A DNA stretch of 64,000 nt, taken from Psychroflexus aestuariivivens (lineage in GTDB: Bacteria; Bacteroidota; Bacteroidia; Flavobacteriales; Flavobacteriaceae). Below, one piece after another: positions 9,921-18,145 of the stretch. The stretch lies in assembly GCF_004010055.1 (NCBI RefSeq), contig NZ_RQVT01000050.1, forward strand, positions 310,001-374,000, given 5' to 3'. The notes under the pieces are model-generated. The model was not told the DNA's origin. It saw only the letters and a program-made list of their open reading frames with translations, and did no database searches. Position numbers and translations under genes: made by a program. The number at the start of each line of letters is the position of its first letter. The first letter of the stretch is position 1.

Positions 9921-10649
9921 ATGAGCAGAACACTTGTTATTGGTGATATTCACGGCGCAGACAAAGCTTTAAAAGATGTTTTAGACCAAGTGAAACCAAA
10001 ACCAGAAGACAAATTGATTTTCCTTGGCGATTATGTCGATGGCTGGAGCGGAACACCAGATTTACTTTCACACTTAATTATTTTGAAAGAAAAACACAAT
10101 TGCATTTTCATCAGAGGAAATCATGATGATTTAGTTTTAGATTGGTTCAAAACCAATGAAGCCAAACCCAAATGGATGGAACACGGCGGTCAAAGTACAA
10201 TTGAGTCTTACGAAGATGTTGACAACACAACCAAAGATTTGCACCAAAGGTTTTTAGAGAATCTTACCAATTACCATATCGATGAATCTAACCGATTGTT
10301 TGTTCATGCTGGTTTCTCTAATTTGAGTGGTCCAGAAGCAGAATTTTATGAAAACACAGTATATTGGGATCGTAGTTTGTGGGAAATGGTTTTAGCCATG
10401 GATCAATCTTTAGAACCAGGAGATGAATTCTACCCAAAACGCTTGGCGCTTTTCAATGAAATTTATATTGGCCACACCCCAACGATAAGAATAGGAGAAA
10501 CGCGACCAGTCAATTTTGCCAATGTTTGGAATATTGATACAGGCGCAGCTTTCAAAGGTGCAGTAAGTGTTATGGATGTAGATACCAAGGAAGTTTGGCA
10601 AAGCAAACCAGCTTTCCAATATTATCCGAATGAAAATGGCAGAAATTAA
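9921..10649 (+). CDS. PPP-type metallophosphatase (serine/threonine phosphatase-like)
   Basis: A 242-residue calcineurin-like enzyme with the full PPP set of metal ligands: GDIHG (8-12), GDYVDG (about 36-41), GNHD (about 66-69), a later HAG and GHTP. These motifs place it with bacterial ApaH/PrpE/PrpA-like phosphatases, acting on phosphoproteins or dinucleoside polyphosphates. The sequence does not decide which. It starts one base after the AlbA_2 gene stop, a tight linkage that suggests a functional pair. Confidence 0.88.
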   Translation: MSRTLVIGDIHGADKALKDVLDQVKPKPEDKLIFLGDYVDGWSGTPDLLSHLIILKEKHNCIFIRGNHDDLVLDWFKTNEAKPKWMEHGGQSTIESYEDVDNTTKDLHQRFLENLTNYHIDESNRLFVHAGFSNLSGPEAEFYENTVYWDRSLWEMVLAMDQSLEPGDEFYPKRLALFNEIYIGHTPTIRIGETRPVNFANVWNIDTGAAFKGAVSVMDVDTKEVWQSKPAFQYYPNENGRN

Positions 10650-10657
10650 AATTTATT

Positions 10658-10665
10658 TAATTTTG
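10658..10665 (+). promoter_or_regulatory. Possible -7 promoter element (TAATTTTG) ahead of the DUF1801 gene
   Basis: An exact TAnnTTTG match lies in the 23-base gap after the phosphatase gene, 7 bases before ATG 10673. No suitable TTG was found upstream. If real, transcription would begin almost at the start codon. Confidence 0.25.
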
Positions 10666-10672
10666 AAAAAAT

Positions 10673-11131
10673 ATGTTTATGAAGATTGAAGCCAAATCAC
10701 CAAAAGAATATATCGCTCAACTGCCGGAAGACCGACAAGAAGCAATTTCAAAACTTCGTGAAATAATCAAAGCAAATCTGCCTGAAGGATTTTCAGAAGA
10801 AATGAATTACGGCATGATTGGTTATGTGGTTCCTTTTGATTTGTACCCAAAAGGTTATCACTGCAATTCAGATGAACCTTTGCCGTTTATCAGTATTGCC
10901 TCACAAAAAAATCACATCGGATTCTATCACATGGGAATTTACGCCAACCAGGAACTTCTGGATTGGTTTGTGAGTGAATTTCCAAAATATTCCAAGCTGA
11001 AACTCGACATGGGTAAAAGCTGCATCAGATTCAGAAATCCAAAGAAAATCCCTTTTGAATTAATTGCAGAACTCTGTCAAAAAATGACGCCTGAAGACTG
11101 GATTGAAACTTACGAAAGACAGCTAAAGTAA
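10673..11131 (+). CDS. DUF1801 domain protein (YdhG-like)
   Basis: A 152-residue protein matching the DUF1801/YdhG-like fold. It has the N-terminal helix pair YIAQLPEDRQEAISKLREII, the turn EEMNYGMIGY and the beta strands FISIASQKNHIGFYHMG. The family has no settled biochemical role. ATG 10673 gives MFMKIEAKSP; ATG 10679 (MKIEAKSP) is equally possible. The 3' end overlaps the 3' end of the convergent dxs gene by 9 bases, leaving no room for a separate terminator. Confidence 0.8.
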   Translation: MFMKIEAKSPKEYIAQLPEDRQEAISKLREIIKANLPEGFSEEMNYGMIGYVVPFDLYPKGYHCNSDEPLPFISIASQKNHIGFYHMGIYANQELLDWFVSEFPKYSKLKLDMGKSCIRFRNPKKIPFELIAELCQKMTPEDWIETYERQLK

Positions 11132-12898
11132 AGTAGATTTTACCTTTTTAAGGATTTTACCAGCTGAAATTCCAGCTAAATCATACAATTCTTGAGTTTC
11201 ACCATGTTCAATAAATTGATCTGGAATACCAAGTTTGAAAATTCGACCTTTAAAATTTTGATGCTGTGCAAATTCCAGCACAGCATCGCCAAAACCGCCA
11301 ATTACAGAAGCATCTTCAATAGTAATGATGTTTTCAAATTTTTCAAAAATTACTTTAAGTAAAGATTCATCCAAAGGTTTGACAAAACGCAAATCATAAT
11401 GTGCTAAATCAAATTCTTGATCAGCCATTTTAATACATTTTTTTACTTCAGAAGCAATACTTCCTACACTAAGAATCGCCAAATCTTCGCCAGATTTCAA
11501 CAAACGGCCTTCACCGATTTTAATTTTTTCAAAAGGAAGTTGCCAATTTGTATTTTGGCCACGACCTCTAGGATAACGAATAGCAATCGGCTGATTCAAA
11601 CCTAAAGATGCTGTGTAAATCATTTGGCGTAATTCAACTTCATCGGCAGGTGCAGCAACAATCATATTGGGAATGCAACGCAGAAATGCCAAATCGAAAA
11701 CACCATGATGAGTCGCCCCATCCTGTCCAACCAATCCAGCGCGATCAATGCAAAAAATAACTGGTAAATTTTGCAAAGCTACATCGTGAATCAATTGGTC
11801 GTAAGCGCGTTGTAGAAATGTAGAATATATGGCGCAAAAGACCACATTGCCTTGTGTTGCCATGCCTGCTGCCAATGTTACCGCATGTTGTTCGGCAATC
11901 CCAACATCGAAAGCACGTTCGGGTAAAGCTTGCATCATATATTTTAGCGAACTTCCGGTTGGCATGGCTGGTGTAATGCCTATAATTTTCAGATTGGTTT
12001 TTGCCAATTCCAAAAGCGTGAGACCAAAAACATCTTGATACTTTGGTGGCAAATTTTGTTCATCTTTGGGTATAATTTCTCCCGTATTTTTATTGAATTT
12101 ACCTGGCGCATGATATTTTACCTGATCTTCTTCAGCTTGTTTTAAGCCTTTACCTTTTTTGGTTATAATATGAAGAAATTTCGGGCCTTTTACTTTTTTG
12201 AGTCGCGCCAAAGTTTTCAAAAGTTGAGGTAAATCATGACCGTCTATGGGACCTTCATAATTGAAATTTAGCGCTTCAATGATGTTGTCTTGCAAAGGTT
12301 TTCTGCCGATTTTCGCTTTGGTTAAATAATTCTTCAAAGCGCCAACACTTGGGTCAATTCCTATCGCATTATCGTTTAGAATAACTAAAATATTAGCTTT
12401 TGTCACCCCAGCGTGATTCAATCCTTCAAAAGCCATTCCGCTAGCAATTGATGCATCTCCAACGACCGCGATGTGTTGCTTTTCAGTATCACCTTTTAGG
12501 TTGGAAGCGATGGCCATGCCCAACGCAGCAGAAATTGCAGTAGAACTATGACCAGTTCCAAAAGCGTCGTAAGGACTTTCATTAAGTTTGGGAAAACCGC
12601 TGATGCCGTTCAGTCTGCGATTGGTATGGAAAAGTTTTTGTCTTCCAGTCAAAATTTTGTGACCGTAAGCTTGATGTCCAACATCCCAAACCAAAAGATC
12701 CTCTGGTGTTAGAAAAATATAATGCAAAGCAATCGTCAGTTCCACAACGCCCAGACTAGCGCCCAAATGACCTTCCTTGGTGGACACAATATCGATAATG
12801 AAGTGTCTTAATTCAGAAGCTAAGTCAACTAATTCTTCATTTGTTAATTGCCTAAGATCTTCAGGTGAATTTATTTTTGAAAGCAATTTCATTTCCAT
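11123..12898 (-). CDS. dxs: 1-deoxy-D-xylulose-5-phosphate synthase
   Basis: This enzyme condenses pyruvate and glyceraldehyde 3-phosphate, using thiamine diphosphate, in the first step of the MEP isoprenoid pathway. The 591-residue protein shows DVGHQAYGHKILTGR, the ThDP/Mg motif starting GDASIASGM and ending in LNDN, and the pyrimidine-domain segments FDVGIAEQHAVTLAAGMA and DRAGLVGQDGATHHG. The transketolase C-terminal domain follows. It is somewhat shorter than the 620-residue E. coli enzyme. Start ATG 12898 gives MEMKLLSKI; ATG 12892 is the alternative. It is transcribed divergently from tadA across a gap of about 37 bases. Confidence 0.96.
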   Translation of the reverse strand: MEMKLLSKINSPEDLRQLTNEELVDLASELRHFIIDIVSTKEGHLGASLGVVELTIALHYIFLTPEDLLVWDVGHQAYGHKILTGRQKLFHTNRRLNGISGFPKLNESPYDAFGTGHSSTAISAALGMAIASNLKGDTEKQHIAVVGDASIASGMAFEGLNHAGVTKANILVILNDNAIGIDPSVGALKNYLTKAKIGRKPLQDNIIEALNFNYEGPIDGHDLPQLLKTLARLKKVKGPKFLHIITKKGKGLKQAEEDQVKYHAPGKFNKNTGEIIPKDEQNLPPKYQDVFGLTLLELAKTNLKIIGITPAMPTGSSLKYMMQALPERAFDVGIAEQHAVTLAAGMATQGNVVFCAIYSTFLQRAYDQLIHDVALQNLPVIFCIDRAGLVGQDGATHHGVFDLAFLRCIPNMIVAAPADEVELRQMIYTASLGLNQPIAIRYPRGRGQNTNWQLPFEKIKIGEGRLLKSGEDLAILSVGSIASEVKKCIKMADQEFDLAHYDLRFVKPLDESLLKVIFEKFENIITIEDASVIGGFGDAVLEFAQHQNFKGRIFKLGIPDQFIEHGETQELYDLAGISAGKILKKVKSTLL

Positions 12899-12902
12899 GA
12901 TA

Positions 12903-12910
12903 CAAAGTTA
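12903..12910 (-). promoter_or_regulatory. Possible -7 promoter element for dxs (TAACTTTG)
   Basis: Read on the minus strand this is an exact TAnnTTTG, ending 4 bases before the dxs ATG. No TTG at proper spacing was found. If used, the mRNA would be leaderless or nearly so. Confidence 0.3.
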
Positions 12911-12924
12911 CAGATAAGAAATTG

Positions 12925-12932
12925 TATTTTTG
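12925..12932 (+). promoter_or_regulatory. Possible -7 promoter element for tadA (TATTTTTG)
   Basis: An exact TAnnTTTG ends 3 bases before the preferred tadA ATG at 12936, in the same short divergent gap as the dxs element. No upstream TTG partner was seen. Confidence 0.3.
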
Positions 12933-12935
12933 AAT

Positions 12936-13385
12936 ATGCTGAATCCATTTGATGACAATTATTTCATGAAAAAGGCTTTATCCGAAGCAATTTCGGCTTT
13001 GAATAAAGGAGAAATTCCGGTGGGTGCAATTATCACTCATAAAAATCAGATTATTGCCAAAAGTCACAATCTTACAGAACAACTCACCGATGTTACTGCT
13101 CACGCAGAAATGCAAAGCATAACAGCAGCAGCGAGCTATATCGGCGGAAAATATTTGAAAAACTGCACGATGTATGTCACTTTGGAACCTTGCCAAATGT
13201 GTGCAGGCGCCTTGTATTGGAGTCAGATTTCAAGGTTGGTTTTTGCAGCTTCTGATGAAAAACGCGGATATCGTGCGATGAAAACACAACTTCACCCCAA
13301 AACAAAAGTTGATTTTGGAATTTATGCAGACGAAGCTTCTGAGTTGATTAAAACATTCTTTCAAAATCAACGAAAATTGAAATAG
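12936..13385 (+). CDS. tadA: tRNA-specific adenosine deaminase (nucleoside deaminase)
   Basis: This zinc enzyme converts adenosine 34 to inosine in the tRNA anticodon. The 149-residue protein has the deaminase zinc motifs HAEMQS and PCQMCAGA, plus the family stretch KGEIPVGAII. The start is placed at ATG 12936 (MLNPFDDNYFMKKAL), which matches the flavobacterial family N-terminus as I know it. A TTG six bases upstream would overlap the -7-like motif, and ATG 12966 would remove the conserved NPFDD. It is divergent from dxs. Confidence 0.92.
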   Translation: MLNPFDDNYFMKKALSEAISALNKGEIPVGAIITHKNQIIAKSHNLTEQLTDVTAHAEMQSITAAASYIGGKYLKNCTMYVTLEPCQMCAGALYWSQISRLVFAASDEKRGYRAMKTQLHPKTKVDFGIYADEASELIKTFFQNQRKLK

Positions 13386-13391
13386 TTGAAT

Positions 13392-13433
13392 TTATTTCAA
13401 AAAAGTATCAAATTTTACAACTTATTTCAAAAA
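13392..13433 (+). repeat. Two direct copies of TTATTTCAAAAA
   Basis: The 12-base sequence TTATTTCAAAAA occurs at 13392-13403 and 13422-13433, exactly 30 bases apart, between tadA and the small membrane protein gene. The second copy ends 3 bases before the ATG. It may be a regulatory site or chance in AT-rich DNA. Confidence 0.4.
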
Positions 13434-13435
13434 TC

Positions 13436-13726
13436 ATGAAAGCTGAATTGTCATTAAATTATTTATCAAGATGCGTTTTACGTGTTACACTCGGCGTTTT
13501 GACTTTGTTATTGATTCCATTTTTAGGCATGTATTTCACAACTGAAATTCAATGGAGTTTGTTTGATTTTCTAGTGGCTGCTGGTTTAGCTTTTGAATTT
13601 ATTTTATTAAAATTCAAAAGTAGAATCTCACGAGTGATTTTTATTTCAGGTTTGATCATATTTTTCTTTTTGATTTGGGCTGAATTATCAGTTGGAATTT
13701 TTGGAACGCCCTTCGCCGGAAATTAA
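13436..13726 (+). CDS. Small membrane protein, unknown function
   Basis: A 96-residue protein with three hydrophobic segments, at about residues 15-32, 41-58 and 67-87, and few charged residues between them. I recognise no family motif. ATG 13436 is the only sensible start. The 149-base gap after it contains the promoter of the sugar kinase gene. Confidence 0.6.
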   Translation: MKAELSLNYLSRCVLRVTLGVLTLLLIPFLGMYFTTEIQWSLFDFLVAAGLAFEFILLKFKSRISRVIFISGLIIFFFLIWAELSVGIFGTPFAGN

Positions 13727-13825
13727 ATGAAAATAGGTGAAACGTTTTAATTTCCCGAACTCAATTTTTTAGTTTTCAAAACATGAATAAAGGGCGATTT
13801 ATAAAAAATCACAATGACTTCTTCA

Positions 13826-13860
13826 TTGTAAACTAATTTATGACAGAATGCCTATATTTG
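13826..13860 (+). promoter_or_regulatory. Promoter of the PfkB kinase gene
   Basis: TTG at 13826-13828 is followed after 24 bases by TATATTTG at 13853-13860, an exact TAnnTTTG. The spacing is one base longer than the usual 17-23. The element lies inside the frame that would open at ATG 13840, which argues that translation starts downstream at ATG 13876. Confidence 0.5.
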
Positions 13861-13875
13861 CAAAAAAAATCTAGA

Positions 13876-14799
13876 ATGAGTAAATTGTTGATTGTAGGAA
13901 CTGTAGCCTTTGATGCTATTGAAACTCCTTTTGGAAAAACAGATAAAATTTTGGGTGGCGCTGCAACATATATTGCTTTAAGCGCAGCACATTTTGGTAT
14001 AGATTCTTCAGTAGTATCTGTTATTGGCGAAGATTTCCCAGAAAAATACCTTGATTTACTCAGAGATAGAAATGTGAATTTAGATGCTTTAGAAGTTGTC
14101 AAAGGCGGAAATACTTTCTTCTGGAGCGGTAAATATCACAACGATATGAATACGCGTGATACTTTGGACACCCAACTCAATGTTCTAGCAGATTTCAGTC
14201 CAAATGTTCCAGAAGCTTATAAAAATTCTGAAATCGTAATGCTTGGCAATTTGCACCCAGCTGTACAAATGAGTGTGATTGATCAAGTGAATAATCCACA
14301 ACTTATTGTCTTGGATACTATGAATTTTTGGATGGATTCTGAACTAGAACTCTTGAAAAAAGTCATTGCCAGAGTAGATGTGATTACAATAAATGATGAA
14401 GAAGCCAGACAATTGTCAGGCGAATATTCTTTGGTAAAAGCAGCAAGAAAAATCAGAGACATGGGGCCAGATTATGTTGTTATTAAAAAAGGTGAACACG
14501 GCGCACTATTGTTTCATAACGAAGAAATGTTTTTCGCACCAGCTTTACCTCTGGAAGAAGTCTTTGACCCAACAGGAGCCGGAGACACATTTGCCGGCGG
14601 ATTTGCTGGTTATTTAGCAAAAACCAAAGATGTTTCTTTCGGAAATATGAAAAATGCAGTCATTTACGGATCAAATTTAGCGTCCTTTTGTGTCGAAAAA
14701 TTTGGCACAGAACGAATGCTAGAACTCGAGCAAGGCGAATTGGAAAGACGCTTGAAAAATTTTCAAGCATTAACCCAGTTTGAAATCAATTTAGCATAG
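13876..14799 (+). CDS. PfkB family sugar kinase
   Basis: A 307-residue ribokinase-fold kinase that phosphorylates a sugar or nucleoside with ATP. Evidence is the N-terminal segment KILGGAATYIALSAAHFG and the C-terminal signature DPTGAGDTFAGGFAGYL, with catalytic Asp237 in GAGD. The start is set at ATG 13876 (MSKLLIVGTVAFD), since an in-frame ATG at 13840 would place the promoter motif inside the gene. The substrate is not evident. The gene directly precedes a PurF-like enzyme, so a role around ribose or PRPP is conceivable (inference). A terminator lies between the two. Confidence 0.9.
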   Translation: MSKLLIVGTVAFDAIETPFGKTDKILGGAATYIALSAAHFGIDSSVVSVIGEDFPEKYLDLLRDRNVNLDALEVVKGGNTFFWSGKYHNDMNTRDTLDTQLNVLADFSPNVPEAYKNSEIVMLGNLHPAVQMSVIDQVNNPQLIVLDTMNFWMDSELELLKKVIARVDVITINDEEARQLSGEYSLVKAARKIRDMGPDYVVIKKGEHGALLFHNEEMFFAPALPLEEVFDPTGAGDTFAGGFAGYLAKTKDVSFGNMKNAVIYGSNLASFCVEKFGTERMLELEQGELERRLKNFQALTQFEINLA

Positions 14800-14808
14800 A
14801 CAAATAAC

Positions 14809-14832
14809 GCCCTGAAATTTCAGGGCTTTTTT
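14809..14832 (+). terminator. Terminator or attenuator between the PfkB and PurF-like genes
   Basis: GCCCTGAAATTTCAGGGC is a perfect 18-base palindrome followed by six T residues, starting 9 bases after the kinase stop and ending 12 bases before the next ATG. It may reduce rather than abolish read-through, since no separate promoter is visible for the next gene. Confidence 0.85.
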
Positions 14833-14844
14833 ATTAGAAATAGA

Positions 14845-16746
14845 ATGAGTGAATTAATAAAACACGAATGTGGTATCGCAACCTTAAGATTGCTGAAACC
14901 ATTGTCTTATTATAAAGAAAAATACGGCACAGCTTTCTACGGCATCAACAAAATGTATTTGATGATGGAAAAGCAACACAATCGCGGTCAAGATGGCGCT
15001 GGAATTGCAAGTGTAAAACTGGACGTCGAACCAGGTAATCGCTACATCAGTCGTGTGCGTTCAAATGAAGCCCAACCTATACAAGATATTTTTGCGCAAA
15101 TCAATCATAGAATAAACGCTGAAATAGAAGCAAATCCAGAACTTCAGGATAATGTAGAGCTTCAAAAAAAGAATCTGCCATATATTGGCGAAGTTTTTTT
15201 AGGACACGTACGCTATGGCACCTATGGCAAAAACAGTCTTGAAAGTGTACATCCATTTCTTCGACAAAATAACTGGATGCATCGAAATCTAATTGTTGCT
15301 GGGAATTTCAATATGACAAATGTCAATGAATTATTCCAAAAACTTATTGACATTGGCCAGCATCCAAAAGAAAAAGCCGATACCATTACTGTGATGGAAA
15401 AAATCGGACATTTTTTGGACTCTGAAGTTAGAAAACTTTATAAAAAATTAAAATCTGAAGGTTTCAATAAAAAAGAAGCCTCACCACACATTATCGAACA
15501 GTTGAAGATTCATAAAATTCTGAGAAAATCTTCAAAAGATTGGGACGGCGGTTATGTTTTGGCTGGCATGCTTGGTCATGGCGATTCTTTCGTCATGCGC
15601 GATCCAAATGGAATTAGACCTGCCTATTATTATAAGGATGATGAAGTGGTTGTAGTCGCTTCCGAACGTCCTGTGATTCAAACCGCTTTCAATGCGAAAT
15701 ATGAAGATGTTCATGAATTAGATCCTGGACACGCTATAATTACCAAAAAAGATGGTTCGGTAAGTTTCAAAAAAATATTGGAGCCAAAAGAACGTAAAGC
15801 ATGTTCTTTTGAAAGAATTTATTTTTCCAGAGGCAGTGATGCTGAAATTTATACAGAACGCAAAAACCTTGGTCGATTATTAATGCCAGAAGTTTTGGAC
15901 GCCATAGATTTCGATACTATGAATTCTGTATTTTCATACATTCCAAATACTGCAGAAACTTCGTTTTATGGAATGGTTGAGGCTGCTCAAGATGAGCTGA
16001 ACAGACAGAAAAACCAAGCCATTCTAAAAGAAAAAGAAAATTTAACTGACGAACGACTTTCTGAAATTTTGAATCTGAGGCTTCGGACAGAAAAAATTGC
16101 TGTGAAAGACGCCAAGCTCAGGACTTTCATTACTGAAGACAGTAGTCGCGACGACTTGGTTGCTCACGTTTACGATGTGACTTATGGTGTTGTAAAGCCT
16201 ACGGATAATTTAGTTGTGATTGATGATAGCATTGTACGAGGTACAACTTTGAAAAAAAGTATTTTGAAAATGTTGGACCGCTTGAACCCGAAAAAAATCA
16301 TTATTGTGTCTTCTGCACCACAAATTCGCTATCCGGATTGTTACGGCATTGACATGGCAAAATTAGAGGATTTTGTAGCTTTTCAAGCCGCAGTATCTTT
16401 ATTGAAAGAGCGAGGTATTTATGATGAGGTAGTGGAGTCTATTTACAAAAAATGCCAAAATCAACCTGTGTTTGCTTCAGAAACCGAAGAAAATTATGTA
16501 AAGGCGATGTACGAGCCTTTTTCTTATGAAGAAATTTCCGATAGAATTGCCCTGTTGCTTAGTGAAGAAAGTATAAATGCTGAGGTCAAAGTGATTTACC
16601 AAACTGTGGAAAAACTTCATGAAGCTTGTCCTAAAAATCTTGGCGATTGGTACTTTACCGGAGATTATCCAACACTTGGAGGTAATAAAGTGGTAAACAA
16701 GGCGTTTATGAACTTTTATGAAGGTAAAAACGACCGTGCTTATTAA
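14845..16746 (+). CDS. Long amidophosphoribosyltransferase-like protein (PurF family)
   Basis: A 633-residue protein with a class II glutamine amidotransferase domain followed by a PRTase domain, the PurF layout. PurF makes phosphoribosylamine from PRPP and glutamine. The nucleophile is Cys9, implying an eight-residue propeptide. HVRYG (121-125), DPNGIRP (253-259), the PRPP motif VIDDSIVRGTT (458-468) and IRYPDCYGIDM (494-504) are present. Odd points: canonical PurF is about 470-510 residues, and here there are extra helical stretches near 190-230 and 380-425. The oxyanion-hole motif HNGN reads GNFN (153-156). It could be the true PurF or a specialised paralogue, so no symbol is given. Confidence 0.85.
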   Translation: MSELIKHECGIATLRLLKPLSYYKEKYGTAFYGINKMYLMMEKQHNRGQDGAGIASVKLDVEPGNRYISRVRSNEAQPIQDIFAQINHRINAEIEANPELQDNVELQKKNLPYIGEVFLGHVRYGTYGKNSLESVHPFLRQNNWMHRNLIVAGNFNMTNVNELFQKLIDIGQHPKEKADTITVMEKIGHFLDSEVRKLYKKLKSEGFNKKEASPHIIEQLKIHKILRKSSKDWDGGYVLAGMLGHGDSFVMRDPNGIRPAYYYKDDEVVVVASERPVIQTAFNAKYEDVHELDPGHAIITKKDGSVSFKKILEPKERKACSFERIYFSRGSDAEIYTERKNLGRLLMPEVLDAIDFDTMNSVFSYIPNTAETSFYGMVEAAQDELNRQKNQAILKEKENLTDERLSEILNLRLRTEKIAVKDAKLRTFITEDSSRDDLVAHVYDVTYGVVKPTDNLVVIDDSIVRGTTLKKSILKMLDRLNPKKIIIVSSAPQIRYPDCYGIDMAKLEDFVAFQAAVSLLKERGIYDEVVESIYKKCQNQPVFASETEENYVKAMYEPFSYEEISDRIALLLSEESINAEVKVIYQTVEKLHEACPKNLGDWYFTGDYPTLGGNKVVNKAFMNFYEGKNDRAY

Positions 16747-16887
16747 TTAAATTTATAGTTTTTATTTTTATATTCTAGCATTTTTTAACATAAAAAGACG
16801 CAACGTTTTGCTCATTATTCCTACTTGTCAATAGAGTGCTTACGTTCTAAAAAATATGTTAATTTAGCGCTTTTTAAAACTTAAGAA

Positions 16888-17862
16888 ATGTCACAAGATT
16901 CAACAAGAAAAAATCCAGAAGAAATAGAACTTGGCGAAGTTCTGCATAAAATTAAATCTTTATTTAAGTCGATTTTGATAGAAATTATCAAGGCTTTTAG
17001 ATTTTTATATAAACACAAATTCATTTTAGTTGCCTTATTTATTATCGGTTACGTTGGTGGATATTTTTTAAATTCAATTAAAGAAAAAAAATACGTCAAC
17101 GAGGTTTTAGTAAAGCCGAATTATAAAAGCACAGAATATTTGTATAGCAAAGTTGATGCAGTTGACAATAAACTTTCGAGCAATGACAGCATTTATTTAA
17201 AAAATATTTTTGGTGACAACTTTAACTTAGTCTCTAGTATAGAAGTTGAACCGGTATTGGATATTTACGATTTGGTCTCTCAATCTGAAGACCACAAGCA
17301 AACATTCCAAATGCTTTTTAAAGAAGAAGGCAATCTAGAGTTTTTAGAAAAACCAGTGAACATAAGAAATTATCCTGTTCACAAAATCAAAGTGATTGTA
17401 AAAGGTAAGGAAAATCACCAGCAATTGACCAACAAGTTCTTGGCATTCGTATCACAAAACGAATATTATGAAAATTTAAAAGAACTCCTGTTTGCCGATC
17501 TTCAAAAACAGTTGAAAGAAAATGCGCAGATGCGTCAGCAAATAGATTCCATCGTTGAAAATAGCCAGTCTGAGAATTCACCAAAAATAACGACTTCTGA
17601 AATAAGCTTCAATGGAGCGCAAAGTTTGCATGAATTACTCATTCATAAAAAACGCTTATTAGCTGATGATGTTAAGGTTTTAAAATCGATTGCGACTGAA
17701 GACGAAGTCCTTAAAATTATAGACGCGTCTTACCAAATTTCAGATAAAGAATACAACCGTTCTTATAAACTTCTGTCTGTAGTTTTAGTTCTGCTTTACT
17801 GCTTGATATTTTTCTTCAGATATTTGTCTAGGAAAGCATTGAAATTTACCCGAAATAATTAA
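16888..17862 (+). CDS. Wzz-like membrane protein at the head of the polysaccharide locus
   Basis: A 324-residue protein. It has a cytoplasmic N-terminus, a membrane segment near residues 45-64, a long periplasmic region with a helical part near 190-290, and a second membrane segment near 293-313. This two-helix topology is that of polysaccharide co-polymerases (Wzz), which set chain length, but I see no Pro-rich Wzz signature. No kinase domain is attached, unlike the Wzc at 60905. It is the first gene of the locus, which supports the role. Confidence 0.6.
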   Translation: MSQDSTRKNPEEIELGEVLHKIKSLFKSILIEIIKAFRFLYKHKFILVALFIIGYVGGYFLNSIKEKKYVNEVLVKPNYKSTEYLYSKVDAVDNKLSSNDSIYLKNIFGDNFNLVSSIEVEPVLDIYDLVSQSEDHKQTFQMLFKEEGNLEFLEKPVNIRNYPVHKIKVIVKGKENHQQLTNKFLAFVSQNEYYENLKELLFADLQKQLKENAQMRQQIDSIVENSQSENSPKITTSEISFNGAQSLHELLIHKKRLLADDVKVLKSIATEDEVLKIIDASYQISDKEYNRSYKLLSVVLVLLYCLIFFFRYLSRKALKFTRNN

Positions 17863-17896
17863 AAATATTTCATCAAAACTCAGAAATCATTATTTG

Positions 17897-18145
17897 ATGA
17901 ATAAAGCCCTAAACGTATTTGGTAAAAAACCAGAAGACATCAAAATATTGGCACTCATTGAGGTTTTAAGAGGGCGAAAAAATCACTTTGTAATGAAGGT
18001 TTGCATCTCGGCTCAACATCAAAAAATGCTGAATCAAGTGTTAGATTTTTTTGAAATAAAACCAGATTATGATTTTAATGAAATTCAACCAAAACCTAAA
18101 TTATCTTACCTCAACAATTGTAGAATAATCGAAATACCAATTTGA
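17897..18145 (+). pseudogene. Truncated UDP-GlcNAc 2-epimerase (WecB) N-terminal remnant
   Basis: The 82-residue frame aligns by eye with the first 80 residues of WecB (UDP-N-acetylglucosamine 2-epimerase): VFGKKPEDIKI corresponds to VFGTRPEAIKM, MKVCISAQHQKMLNQVLDFF to KVCVTAQHREMLDQVL, and KPDYDFNEIQP to PDYDLNIMQP. The remaining roughly 300 residues, including catalytic ones, are missing, and the GTRPE motif is changed to GKKPE. It cannot be an active epimerase. The stop TGA overlaps the TTG start of wzx, so the remnant may still serve to deliver ribosomes. The ATG at 17897 is preferred over the TTG just before it. Confidence 0.7.

Noticed and set aside
8780-10649. Calling the AlbA_2/phosphatase pair a phage defence system.
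   Set aside because: No defence-type neighbour and no known two-gene system of this composition that I can name; kept only as a lead.
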